NCBI GenBank assembly: GCA_028824295.1
Contig: JAPPED010000009.1
Location: 1-38,121, forward strand
Origin: Rhodospirillales bacterium
GTDB lineage: Bacteria; Pseudomonadota; Alphaproteobacteria; TMED109
Length of the DNA: 38,121 nucleotides
Direction: 5' to 3'
The notes under the pieces were generated by a model that saw nothing but the letters and a program-made list of their open reading frames with translations, did no database searches and had not been told where the DNA came from. This document shows positions 21,918 to 30,614 of this stretch, in pieces. The translations under genes were made by a program, and so were the position numbers. Numbering within the stretch: the stretch's first letter is position 1; each line of letters opens with the position of its first letter.

Positions 21918-23117
21918 ATTCACGCGATCGAGCTGAAGGCGGTCGACATCCTGTTTGGTGGCGACGTACCGACTGCCCTGCAGATGCTCGACGGCGGCGT
22001 CGACCGACAAGGCATCCAGGACGCCACCGGCTCGGTCATCGGTGTTGCCGGTGCATCGCTCGCGGTGCAGAGCGGCGAGATTTGCGTCCTGATGGGTCTG
22101 TCGGGCTCCGGCAAGTCGACGCTGCTGCGCGCCGTGAACGGCCTCTGCCGTGTCACCCGCGGCGAAGTCCTGGTCCGCGACGGGAATGCCCCACTCGACA
22201 TGGCTGGTTGCGATGCCGCCACGCTGCGGCGCATGCGCACGGAGCGCATCGCCATGGTGTTCCAGCAGTTTGCCCTGCTGCCGTGGCGCACCGTCCATGA
22301 GAACGTCAGCTTCGGCCTTGAACTGCGCGGCGCCGGGCGGGCGGAACGGGACACCATCGTCCGGAAACACCTCGAGCTGGTGGATCTCGACCGCTGGGGC
22401 GACAGGTACGTGCACGAGCTGTCCGGCGGCATGCAGCAGCGGGTCGGACTTGCCCGTGCACTCGCCACCGACTCCGACATCCTCCTGATGGATGAACCGT
22501 TCTCGGCATTGGATCCGCTAATCCGGGAGCACCTGCAGGACGAACTGCTGGATCTGCAGAGCCGACTCGGCAAGACGATCCTGTTCGTCAGTCATGATCT
22601 CAACGAAGCGCTCAAGCTCGGGCGGCATATCGCGATCATGGAAGCCGGCCGGATCGTCCAGTACGGCGAGCCTGAAGAAATCGTTCTCAATCCGGCCAAC
22701 GCCTACGTTGCCGAGTTCATTGCCCATATGGACGCGCTCAACGTGCTGCGTTGCCGCTCGCTCATGACGCCGGTGGCGAACGTACGGCGCGATGGCGACA
22801 TGCTGCGGCTCGATTGGTCGGGCCTCAATCGACTGAGACTGAACGCCGAGGGCGAACCCGACGAGGCCAGCATCGAACCGGCTCCCGCCACGATCCGGCA
22901 CTATTCGCCGGACTTGGACACAGAGACGCTTACCGGCGGAACCATCTGCGCGGCGGCGCCTGACCTGCCGATGCGCACGGCCATAGAACTCCGGCACTGC
23001 ACCGGCAGACCAGTACTGCTGATGGAGCAGGGCCGGATGGTAGGCGTGATCGGCGACGACGAAATCTATCGCGGCCTGATGCGACAGGGTGCCTTGGCCG
23101 GTAACCAGCAGGACTGA
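21918..23117 (+). CDS. choV: Choline ABC transporter, ATP-binding protein (apparent ATT start)
   Basis: This ProV/OpuAA-type ATPase has Walker A G-L-S-G-S-G-K-S-T, Q-loop VFQQFALLPW, signature L-S-G-G-M-Q-Q-R and Walker B I-L-L-M-D-E-P-F-S-A-L-D-P. A C-terminal regulatory region after about residue 270 is CBS-like. Homology to ChoV begins at H-A-I-E-L-K-A-V-D-I-L-F-G, directly after an ATT at 21918-21920; there is no ATG, GTG or TTG in frame before 21984. The choW stop lies in frame at 21912. Initiating at the ATG at 21984 would give 377 residues and lose the N-terminal strand conserved in the family. I therefore place the start at ATT (399 residues), by homology recalled rather than computed. 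Confidence 0.85.
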   Translation: MHAIELKAVDILFGGDVPTALQMLDGGVDRQGIQDATGSVIGVAGASLAVQSGEICVLMGLSGSGKSTLLRAVNGLCRVTRGEVLVRDGNAPLDMAGCDAATLRRMRTERIAMVFQQFALLPWRTVHENVSFGLELRGAGRAERDTIVRKHLELVDLDRWGDRYVHELSGGMQQRVGLARALATDSDILLMDEPFSALDPLIREHLQDELLDLQSRLGKTILFVSHDLNEALKLGRHIAIMEAGRIVQYGEPEEIVLNPANAYVAEFIAHMDALNVLRCRSLMTPVANVRRDGDMLRLDWSGLNRLRLNAEGEPDEASIEPAPATIRHYSPDLDTETLTGGTICAAAPDLPMRTAIELRHCTGRPVLLMEQGRMVGVIGDDEIYRGLMRQGALAGNQQD

Positions 23118-23122
23118 TCTCG

Positions 23123-23167
23123 GCGGCCGACCCGACTTCGGTGACCGCGCTCGCGGGTCGAAGCCGC
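23123..23167. terminator. Bidirectional terminator hairpin between choV and mccA
   Basis: GCGGC-CGACCCG (23123-23134) pairs with CGGGTCG-aa-GCCGC (23154-23167), giving a 12-bp stem with a 2-base bulge and a 19-base loop. It lies between convergent genes, 6 bases after the choV stop. No T-run is seen on either strand. Confidence 0.5.
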
Positions 23168-23194
23168 TATCGACAAGCACTGATCGTCGTGTCG

Positions 23195-25165
23195 TCAACC
23201 GGATTCCGGCGCAAACTCGACCAATGGCTCGCCTTCGTTGATCCACGCGCCCTGTTCGCACAACAATGCGGTGACCCGCCCCGCGCTCGGCGCCTCGATA
23301 CGGTGCTCGATCTTCATGGCCTCGACAATCAGCAGCGTGGCCCCGGCAGCCACCAGGGACCCTGGCTCGACCTGTACGTCGGTCACGCGCCCCGGCATCG
23401 GTGACGCGAAATCGGAGGCCTCGCCTGAACCGCCTGTGCTCCCGGACATTCGGTCCGATCGTTCAACGACACGGTCTCCCGCGTCCAGGAAGAGCCAGAC
23501 ACGCAGTTCGTCCACGATCGCCGAGGCGCGAACGGCGATCCCGCCAACCCGGACATCCAGCGCTCCCCGTTCGTCGATGCTCCCTGACATCGCGTACCTG
23601 CGGCCGTCGATCCGCATCGTCCACGCACCGGCGCCAGCCGGCTCCACGCACACCTCCACAGTGCGCGCGTCGCATGACAGACGCAGGGTTTGGTTGTCGG
23701 GGCCGCCACCGCGCCAGCCATCGACCGCCTTCCACGGATCCCCGGAAGCAGGCGCCGGCGGCCGTGCCACCACCGCCAAGGCCGCCAGCGCGAAGATCTC
23801 ATCCTCAGGTGGCTCGGGCGGACGGGACAGAGCGTCGAGCCGGTCGGGAATAAAACCGGTATCGACCTGACCGGCACGGAACGCGGGATCCTCGAGGCAT
23901 CCGCTCAGCAGGCTCAGGTTTGTGCCCGGACCGGCACATCGGGTTTGCCGCAGTGCCGCCACGAGCCGCGAGCGAGCCTCTTCCCGATCCTTCCCGAAGG
24001 CAATCACCTTCGCGATCAGCGAATCATAGTGCGGCGGCACTCGGTCCCCCGACGCAATTCCTGCGTCGACGCGAATTCCCTCCCCGGAGGGCCAGCGGAC
24101 TTCATGGATCGGGCCCGGCTGAGGTCGAAAATCATGCGCGGGATCTTCGGCGCAAACCCGCGCCTCGATCGCGTGGCCACGCAACAGGATCGCGTCCTGC
24201 TCGAAATCGAGGGGCTCACCTGCGGCAATTCGGATCTGCCATTCCACAAGGTCCAGCCCTGTCACGCATTCCGTGACCGGATGTTCGACCTGGAGGCGCG
24301 TGTTCATTTCGATGAAGTAGAACCGATTGTCGTCCGCCAGAAGGAACTCGACTGTTCCGGCGTTCTCGTAGCCAATTGCGGAGGCAGCTTCGCAGGCCGC
24401 CCCAGTAAGCCCGGCGCGCACCGCAGGATCGAGACCGGGGGCCGGCGCCTCCTCGATCACTTTCTGATGCCGCCGCTGCAGAGAGCAATCGCGCTCGAAC
24501 AGATGAACCGTGCGGCCGCAGCTGTCGGCGAGGACTTGCACTTCGACGTGGCGGGCCGCCGTCACCAGCTTCTCGACCAAAAGGCGACCGTTCCCGAAGG
24601 CGGCCTCCGCCTCGCGCGCTGCCGAGTTCAGCGCCTCGCCCAGCTCGGCTTCGGTATCGACGCGCCGCAGTCCCCGGCCACCGCCGCCTGCAACGGCCTT
24701 GACCAGAACCGGGTAGCCAAGCGCACGACACCGGTCAGCAACATCGGTGGCCGCCTCTACCGGAAATCCGGGAAGCACCGGCACCCCGGCGCGCTCCATG
24801 CGGCTGCGCGCGGCATCCTTGTCTCCCATCAAGCGAATGGCGTCGGGCGACGGTCCGATCCAGCGAAAGCCCGCCGCCACGCAGGCCTCCGCAAATTCCG
24901 CGTTCTCGGAAAGGAAGCCGTATCCGGGATGGACGGCATCGACCCCGGCCCGCCGGGCGACTGCAAGCAGGCGATCGGAATCGAGATAGCTCAGGTGCGA
25001 CGCCGACGGTCCAAGCGGCAAGACCGTGTCCACAGAGCGGGCGTGCAGCGCTTCTCGGTCCGCCCACGAGGTCACGCCTACCGTGGCAATTCCCAGGCGA
25101 CGACAGGTACGCGCGACCCGCGCCGCAATTTCGCCGCGGTTGGCGATCAGGACACGTTCGAACAC
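23195..25165 (-). CDS. mccA: Methylcrotonyl-CoA carboxylase, biotin-carrying alpha subunit
   Basis: This 656-residue protein starts with GTG. The biotin carboxylase domain spans about 1-445: VLIANRGEIAARV, HPGYGFLSENAEFA, KAVAGGGGRG for ATP, FIEMNTRLQVEHPVTE for catalysis, and R-x-x-P-H-Y-D-S-L-I-A-K. A linker follows, then a C-terminal biotinyl domain with E-A-M-K (Lys618 biotinylated). With MccB it converts 3-methylcrotonyl-CoA to 3-methylglutaconyl-CoA. The acetyl- or propionyl-CoA carboxylase alternative is less likely because mccB, the hydratase and isovaleryl-CoA dehydrogenase are all in the same run. It is the last gene of the operon, 5 bases after the hydratase gene. Confidence 0.92.
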   Translation of the reverse strand: MFERVLIANRGEIAARVARTCRRLGIATVGVTSWADREALHARSVDTVLPLGPSASHLSYLDSDRLLAVARRAGVDAVHPGYGFLSENAEFAEACVAAGFRWIGPSPDAIRLMGDKDAARSRMERAGVPVLPGFPVEAATDVADRCRALGYPVLVKAVAGGGGRGLRRVDTEAELGEALNSAAREAEAAFGNGRLLVEKLVTAARHVEVQVLADSCGRTVHLFERDCSLQRRHQKVIEEAPAPGLDPAVRAGLTGAACEAASAIGYENAGTVEFLLADDNRFYFIEMNTRLQVEHPVTECVTGLDLVEWQIRIAAGEPLDFEQDAILLRGHAIEARVCAEDPAHDFRPQPGPIHEVRWPSGEGIRVDAGIASGDRVPPHYDSLIAKVIAFGKDREEARSRLVAALRQTRCAGPGTNLSLLSGCLEDPAFRAGQVDTGFIPDRLDALSRPPEPPEDEIFALAALAVVARPPAPASGDPWKAVDGWRGGGPDNQTLRLSCDARTVEVCVEPAGAGAWTMRIDGRRYAMSGSIDERGALDVRVGGIAVRASAIVDELRVWLFLDAGDRVVERSDRMSGSTGGSGEASDFASPMPGRVTDVQVEPGSLVAAGATLLIVEAMKIEHRIEAPSAGRVTALLCEQGAWINEGEPLVEFAPESG

Positions 25166-25170
25166 CGCTG

Positions 25171-25971
25171 TCAGCCGGTCCAGTCGGGAGGACGCCTTTC
25201 CAGGAACGCGGCCGCGCCCTCCTGTCCTTCCCGGCTCGCCCGGCGCTCCGCAATCCGCGTGGCGAGTTCCGTCCGCAGCGCGCCGTCCCTGGCGCGTCCG
25301 ACGACCGCCCGGGTCAGCTCCTTGATTCGATGCTGCGCCTCCGGCCCACCCTTGAGCAGCGCGGTCACCAGGTCCTCGACGACCGCGTTCAACTCCATGT
25401 CATCCGTGACCTGGCTCACCAGACCGAGCCGAAGGGCGTCATCAGCGCCGAAGGGCCGGCCGGTCAGAGCGAGCTGGCGAAACTCGCGCGGCCCGAGCGC
25501 TTCGATCACGTACGGCGCGATCATGGCGGGCTCCAGACCGAGCCGGACTTCCGACAACGCGAACCGTGCCGATGCCGAAGCGACCGCGATGTCGGCGGCC
25601 GCCACCAGACCGAGCCCGCCGCCGAACGCGGCTCCCTGAACCTGCGCTACGGTCGGACGCGGAAAGTCGGCCAGCGCTTCGAGCATCGCGGCAAACGTCT
25701 CCGAGTCGCGAACGTTCTCCTCCGTGCTCATCCGGGCGCTCCTTCGCATCCAGCGGAGGTCGGCCCCCGCGCAGAATGCAGGGCCACGCCCCTGGAGCAC
25801 GAGGATGCGCACAGCCGGATCACGTGCCAGCGACCCAAAGGCAGCTCCCAATTCGCCGATCGTCGCCTCGTCGAGCGCGTTGCGAACCTCCTCGCGGGCG
25901 ATCTCGACTCGCGCCACACCGCGCGCATCGACCACGTGGCGGACTGACTGTTCGGGGGTGCCTGTCGTCAT
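25171..25971 (-). CDS. liuC: Methylglutaconyl-CoA hydratase (enoyl-CoA hydratase family)
   Basis: This 266-residue crotonase-fold protein has the CoA/oxyanion segments G-R-G-P-A-F-C-A-G-A-D-L-R-W-M (around residue 61) and G-A-A-F-G-G-G-L-G-L-V-A-A-A-D (around 113). S-E-V-R-L-G-L-E-P-A-M-I-A-P-Y-V is typical of the AUH/LiuC branch. It hydrates 3-methylglutaconyl-CoA to HMG-CoA in leucine degradation. It is flanked by mccB (3 bases) and mccA (5 bases), which decides the assignment within a broad family. Confidence 0.88.
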   Translation of the reverse strand: MTTGTPEQSVRHVVDARGVARVEIAREEVRNALDEATIGELGAAFGSLARDPAVRILVLQGRGPAFCAGADLRWMRRSARMSTEENVRDSETFAAMLEALADFPRPTVAQVQGAAFGGGLGLVAAADIAVASASARFALSEVRLGLEPAMIAPYVIEALGPREFRQLALTGRPFGADDALRLGLVSQVTDDMELNAVVEDLVTALLKGGPEAQHRIKELTRAVVGRARDGALRTELATRIAERRASREGQEGAAAFLERRPPDWTG

Positions 25972-25974
25972 GGT

Positions 25975-27579
25975 CTACATCCGGAAAACGCCGAACCGCT
26001 GATGCGGGTCCGGGTCAGACGCCACGATTCGCAGTGCCAGCCCCAGAGTTCGCCGGGTCTCCCGCGGATCGATGATGCCGTCGTCCCACAAGCGGGCCGT
26101 CGCGTGGTACGGGTTTCCCTGCCGTTCGTACTGGTCGCGGATACCGTCCCGAAACGCTTCCTGTTCCACTTCCGGCCAGTCCTCGCCCCGGGTGGCCATC
26201 GCGTTCCGACGCACGACCGACAGGACATGGGCGGCCTGCTCCCCGCCCATGACGGAAATGCGGGCGTTCGGCCAAGTCCAGAGAAACCGGGGGCTGTAGG
26301 CCCGTCCGCACATCCCGTAGTTCCCGGCACCGAAGGAGCCTCCGATGATGACGGTGAGCCGCGGCACGCTGGACGTGGCGACCGCGGTCACCAGTTTGGC
26401 GCCGTCCTTGGCAATCCCACGGGCCTCGTAGCTCGCCCCGACCATGAAGCCCGTGATGTTCTGCAGGAACAGCAAGGGAATCCCACGGCGTTCGCAAAGC
26501 TGAATGAAGTGGGCGCCCTTGCGGGACGATTCGGAAAACAACACGCCGTTGTTGCCGAGGATTCCGACCGGCCGCTTCCAGATCTGCGCGAAACCGCAAA
26601 CCAGCGTGGACCCGTACAGCGGCTTGAATTCGTCAAAGCGACTGCCGTCGACGATCCTCGCGATGACCTCGCGTACATCCCAGGGTTCGCGGGGATCGAT
26701 CGGAACGAGACCATAGAGCTCCTCCGGATCGTACTCGGGTTCATCCGGCGGGGCGTCGTCCACCGCAGCGCCCTCGTCGCCAAGATGGCCGATCGCCTGG
26801 CGCACCAGCGACAGGGCATGTGCGTCATCGTCTGCCACGTGGTCGACGAGGCCAGACCGGCGGCCGTGCACGTCGGCGCCGCCCAGTTCCTCCGCAGTCA
26901 CGACCTCCCCGGTAGCTGCCTCGACCAGCGGCGGTCCGCCGAGGAAAATGGTCCCCTGTCCGGACACGATGATTGACTCGTCGGACATGGCGGGGACATA
27001 GGCGCCGCCCGCCGTGCACGACCCCATCACGACCGAAATCTGCGGGATCCCCCGCGACGACATGCGTGCCTGGTTGTAGAAGCTCCGCCCGAAGTGATCG
27101 CGGTCCGGAAACACTTCGTCCTGCAACGGCAGGTAGGCGCCGCCGGAATCCACCAAGTAAATGCACGGCAACGCATTCTCGGCGGCAATGTCCTGGGCGC
27201 GCAGGTGTTTCTTGACCGTGATGGGGTAGTACGTTCCGCCTTTCACCGTCGCATCGTTCACGATCAGCATGCAGGCCCGTCCAGCGACCGGACCGATGCC
27301 CGTGATGAGTCCGGCGGCCGGCGCCTCTCCGTCGTACAGATCGCAGGCCGCCAACGGAGAGAGTTCCAGAAACGGCGCCCGGGGGTCCAGCAGGCGATCG
27401 ATCCGCTCCCGCGGCAGCAGCTTCCCGCGGGCAATGTGCCGCTCGCGCGCGCGGGTGCCGCCGCCCTCACGAACCGTCTCGATCCGGGCGCGGAGTTCGT
27501 CCACCAATGCCCGCATGCGCGTCCAGTTGGTCCGGTAGGCAACCCCCTGGACGTCGAGCCGGCTTGCCAATGCGGGCAT
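25975..27579 (-). CDS. mccB: Methylcrotonyl-CoA carboxylase, beta subunit
   Basis: This 534-residue carboxyltransferase has two crotonase-like halves. Typical parts are [58 protein letters not shown], and '[20 protein letters not shown]' in the C-terminal half. The ATG at 27579 is preferred over an earlier in-frame start because AGGAAG lies about 9 bases before it and the N-terminus (M-P-A-L-A-S-R-L) fits the family. It pairs with mccA as a biotin-dependent complex. Confidence 0.93.
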   Translation of the reverse strand: MPALASRLDVQGVAYRTNWTRMRALVDELRARIETVREGGGTRARERHIARGKLLPRERIDRLLDPRAPFLELSPLAACDLYDGEAPAAGLITGIGPVAGRACMLIVNDATVKGGTYYPITVKKHLRAQDIAAENALPCIYLVDSGGAYLPLQDEVFPDRDHFGRSFYNQARMSSRGIPQISVVMGSCTAGGAYVPAMSDESIIVSGQGTIFLGGPPLVEAATGEVVTAEELGGADVHGRRSGLVDHVADDDAHALSLVRQAIGHLGDEGAAVDDAPPDEPEYDPEELYGLVPIDPREPWDVREVIARIVDGSRFDEFKPLYGSTLVCGFAQIWKRPVGILGNNGVLFSESSRKGAHFIQLCERRGIPLLFLQNITGFMVGASYEARGIAKDGAKLVTAVATSSVPRLTVIIGGSFGAGNYGMCGRAYSPRFLWTWPNARISVMGGEQAAHVLSVVRRNAMATRGEDWPEVEQEAFRDGIRDQYERQGNPYHATARLWDDGIIDPRETRRTLGLALRIVASDPDPHQRFGVFRM

Positions 27580-27598
27580 GACGGATGGCTTCCTGCGC

Positions 27599-28786
27599 CT
27601 AGTGGACGAGCTCCAGCGCCACCGCCGTGGCCTCGCCGCCACCGATACACAGCGACGCGACGCCTTTGTCCAACCCGTACTTGCGCAGAGCTGCGATCAG
27701 GGTCGCCATGATGCGGGCACCGGACGCCCCCACCGGGTGACCGAGCGCACACGCTCCGCCGTGCACGTTCACCTTGTCGGGCGATAGTCCGAACTCGCGC
27801 ATGGCCACCATGGTGACGACAGCGAAGGCCTCGTTGACCTCGTAGAGGTCCACGTCGTCGGCATCCCAGCCGGCCTTGTCGAGGACTTTGCGGATGGCGG
27901 GCGGCGGCGCCGTCGTGAACCAGGCAGGCTCCTGGCTGTGCGTCGCCTGTGCGACGATCCGGGCAAGCGGGATCAGTCCCCGGCGCTCCGCCTCGGACTC
28001 GCGCATCAGCACCAGGGCGGCAGCGCCGTCCGAGATCGAGCTGGAGTTGGCAGCGGTCACCGTCCCATCCTTGCTGAAGGCCGGACGCAGGGACGGAATC
28101 TTTTCGATGTTGGCCGAAAACGGCTGCTCGTCCCGCTCAACCACGGTCTCGCCCTTGCGGGTCTTCACCGTCACGGGGACCATCTCGTCCGCGAACGTCC
28201 CGTCCTCGTTCGCCTTGCGCGCCCGCGTCAGCGACCGGATCGCAAAGTCGTCCTGTTCGGCCCGCGTGAACTGGTACTTCTGGGCGGTTGCCTCGGCGAA
28301 ATGACCCATGAGCTTGCCGGGTTCGTAGGCGTCTTCCAGCCCATCGACGAACATGTGGTCCTGCAGTTCCGCGTGGCCCATGCGGAGGCCGGCCCGGACC
28401 TTGGGGACCACGTAGGGCGCGTTCGACATGCTCTCGAGGCCGCCCGCGACCACCACGTCCGCGTTGCCGGCGGCGAGCGTGTCGTGGCCGAACATGGCTG
28501 CCCGCATGCCCGACCCGCACATCTTGTTGATGGTCGTAGCGCCAGCGTCAACCGGAATCCCGGCGCCAATCGCCGCCTGGCGCGCCGGCGCCTGGCCCTG
28601 ACCCGCCGGAAGGACGCACCCCATGAAGACCTCGCTCACGTCCTCGCTCGGCACGCCCGCCCGCTCCAGGGCGCCCTTGATCGCGGCGCTGCCAAGTTCC
28701 GGGGCCGAGACGCCGTGCAGCGTTCCCTGAAAACTCCCCATGGGGGTCCGTGCCATCCCGGCGACGACAATCGGGTCTTCAATCAT
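27599..28786 (-). CDS. Acetyl-CoA acetyltransferase (thiolase)
   Basis: This 395-residue biosynthetic/degradative type II thiolase has nucleophile Cys90 in [14 protein letters not shown] near residue 319, His350 in [10 protein letters not shown], and second Cys380 in L-C-I-G-G-G-E. It interconverts acetoacetyl-CoA and two acetyl-CoA. In this operon it would finish the acetoacetate branch of leucine breakdown after HMG-CoA cleavage; the HMG-CoA lyase and CoA transferase are not in the window. It lies 19 bases upstream of mccB. Confidence 0.93.
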   Translation of the reverse strand: MIEDPIVVAGMARTPMGSFQGTLHGVSAPELGSAAIKGALERAGVPSEDVSEVFMGCVLPAGQGQAPARQAAIGAGIPVDAGATTINKMCGSGMRAAMFGHDTLAAGNADVVVAGGLESMSNAPYVVPKVRAGLRMGHAELQDHMFVDGLEDAYEPGKLMGHFAEATAQKYQFTRAEQDDFAIRSLTRARKANEDGTFADEMVPVTVKTRKGETVVERDEQPFSANIEKIPSLRPAFSKDGTVTAANSSSISDGAAALVLMRESEAERRGLIPLARIVAQATHSQEPAWFTTAPPPAIRKVLDKAGWDADDVDLYEVNEAFAVVTMVAMREFGLSPDKVNVHGGACALGHPVGASGARIMATLIAALRKYGLDKGVASLCIGGGEATAVALELVH

Positions 28787-28852
28787 GACGATAAACTCCG
28801 TTTCGGTTGCGGTGCGCGGGTTCGCCCCGCGACAAGGTTAGCTGCCGGGCCG

Positions 28853-29422
28853 TCAGAAGTTAGACAGACCGGGTGCGAGGACACAGTCCCGGGCACAAAG
28901 GACGAAGTCGCCCTCGCATTGCCGGGCGGGCTTGCCCGCCTGTGCACAATCTGAACGCGTAGCGACGCAGCCCCGCACACACTGGCGTGCCGCACCCCCG
29001 CGGGCTTCGGGATCATAGGGGAACGGAGGCACACCGACCTCCCGTTCGGTCGGCGCCCGCGCACCCCTTGCGTCCGCGTCCCGGCCGCCGGCGGCCGGCG
29101 CCGGCCGCTCGGCCCCGATCAGCTCGGACGGTGGGGGGGCAGGCGTCTGCGACGGGCCCGGTGATCGGTCGACACCCGGTATCGGGAACGGGCCGACCCC
29201 CGCAGGATCGCCGCCCGCGCCGGACGGGGCGGTACCAGCCCCGTCGCCGGGCAGCGGAGCGATCGGAAACGGCGACACCCCTTCGGAATCCTCCGCGAGT
29301 CGAATGCCGCCGGTGGCCGCACCTGCCGCGAACTCCCTGGGCATGAACGCTGCGGCCGGCATGCTCGCACAAACCGCGCCAGTCAGCAGCAGCGCCGCCG
29401 TTCCCTGGACAACGCCCGCCAT
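28853..29422 (-). CDS. Small secreted Pro-rich protein with a symmetric six-cysteine tail
   Basis: I do not recognise a family for this 189-residue protein. A signal peptide is likely: hydrophobic residues 3-19, then A-S-M-P-A-A-A-F. The middle is Gly/Pro/Ala-rich and low in complexity, with three copies of G-V-x-P-F-P-(I/Y) at residues 48-54, 75-81 and 130-136. The C-terminus has six cysteines at 148, 152, 159, 169, 176 and 180, with spacing 3-6-9-6-3, mirror-symmetric and suggestive of a disulfide-linked helical hairpin. Its ATG overlaps the isovaleryl-CoA dehydrogenase stop (ATGA-type, sharing base 29422), so it is translationally coupled to a cytoplasmic enzyme gene despite looking periplasmic or extracellular. 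It is 66 bases before the thiolase gene. No function is claimed. Confidence 0.7.
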   Translation of the reverse strand: MAGVVQGTAALLLTGAVCASMPAAAFMPREFAAGAATGGIRLAEDSEGVSPFPIAPLPGDGAGTAPSGAGGDPAGVGPFPIPGVDRSPGPSQTPAPPPSELIGAERPAPAAGGRDADARGARAPTEREVGVPPFPYDPEARGGAARQCVRGCVATRSDCAQAGKPARQCEGDFVLCARDCVLAPGLSNF

Positions 29423-30603
29423 CAGGCAGATTCCTCAAAGATCTCGCGTCCGATCAGCATGCGCCGGATCTCGCTGGTGCCGGCACCGATTTCGTAGAGC
29501 TTGGCGTCGCGCATGAGGCGGCCAGCCGGGTATTCGTTGGTGTAGCCGTTCCCGCCCAGCACCTGCACGGTCTGCGAGGCCATCCAAGTGGCCCGCTCCG
29601 CCGTGTACAGGATGACGCCCGCTGCGTCCTTGCGCGTCGCCTCGCCTCGGTCACAGGCTTGCGCCACTGCGTAGCCGTAGCTGCGGCATGCGTTCATGGT
29701 GGTGTACATGTCCGCGAGCTTGCCCTGCATCAGCTGGAACGAGCCGATTGGTTGCCCGAACTGCTTGCGATCATGCACGTAGGGGACCACGAGGTCCCAG
29801 CACGCCTGCATCACGCCCAGTGGGCCGCCCGCCAGCACGATTCGTTCGTAGTCGAGCCCGCTCATCAGCACCGCGACTCCCTCGTCGACGGTTCCGAGGA
29901 CATTCTCGACCGGGACCTCACAGTCCTCGAAGACCAATTCCCCGGTGTTCGAACCGCGCATGCCCAGCTTGTCGAGCTTCGAAGCCCGACTGAAACCCTT
30001 GAAACCACGCTCCACGATGAACGCAGTGATCCCCCTGGCGCCTGGCCCCGGACGGGTTCGCGCATACACCACGACGATGTCGGCGTCCGGGCCGTTCGTG
30101 ATCCATGACTTCGCCCCGTTCAGGACGTACCGGTCCCCATTCCGCTCGGCCCGCGTCTGCATCCCCACGACGTCGGAGCCTGCCCCCGCCTCGCTCATGG
30201 CGAGCGCCCCGACGCTGGTGCCCGCAACCAGCCCCGGCAAATGCCGCTCCCGCTGCTCCGGAGTTCCGTTGAGACGGATTTGATTCACGCAGAGGTTGGA
30301 ATGGGCGCCGTAGCTGAGACCCACCGATGCGGAGGCCCGGCTGATCTCCTCCATCGCCACGACGTGCTCGAGGTAGCCGAGTTCCGAGCCCCCGTACTCC
30401 TCCTCCACGGTGACGCCGAGCAGCCCCATTGCACCCATCTTCTCCCAGAGGTCGTCGGGGAAGTCATTGGATGCATCGATCTCGCCGGCCCGGGGCGCAA
30501 TCTCCCGGGCCGCAAACCCGCTCACGCTGGTCCGCAGCATGTCCGCGGTTTCCCCGAGATTGAAGTTGAAGCTGGCTGGCGCGTTCGAGAGCATCTGAAC
30601 CAT
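29422..30603 (-). CDS. ivd: Isovaleryl-CoA dehydrogenase
   Basis: This 393-residue acyl-CoA dehydrogenase has [10 protein letters not shown] near residue 135 and W-I-T-N-G for FAD. The catalytic base Glu253 in [14 protein letters not shown] sits at the position distinctive of isovaleryl-CoA dehydrogenases, and the C-terminal half carries [20 protein letters not shown]. It converts isovaleryl-CoA to 3-methylcrotonyl-CoA and passes electrons to ETF. The substrate of MccAB is its product, and mccAB lie in the same transcription unit. It starts 11 bases after mgtE, with a GAGGA ribosome-binding site near the mgtE stop. Confidence 0.94.
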   Translation of the reverse strand: MVQMLSNAPASFNFNLGETADMLRTSVSGFAAREIAPRAGEIDASNDFPDDLWEKMGAMGLLGVTVEEEYGGSELGYLEHVVAMEEISRASASVGLSYGAHSNLCVNQIRLNGTPEQRERHLPGLVAGTSVGALAMSEAGAGSDVVGMQTRAERNGDRYVLNGAKSWITNGPDADIVVVYARTRPGPGARGITAFIVERGFKGFSRASKLDKLGMRGSNTGELVFEDCEVPVENVLGTVDEGVAVLMSGLDYERIVLAGGPLGVMQACWDLVVPYVHDRKQFGQPIGSFQLMQGKLADMYTTMNACRSYGYAVAQACDRGEATRKDAAGVILYTAERATWMASQTVQVLGGNGYTNEYPAGRLMRDAKLYEIGAGTSEIRRMLIGREIFEESA

Positions 30604-30614
30604 TTACCGAGTCC

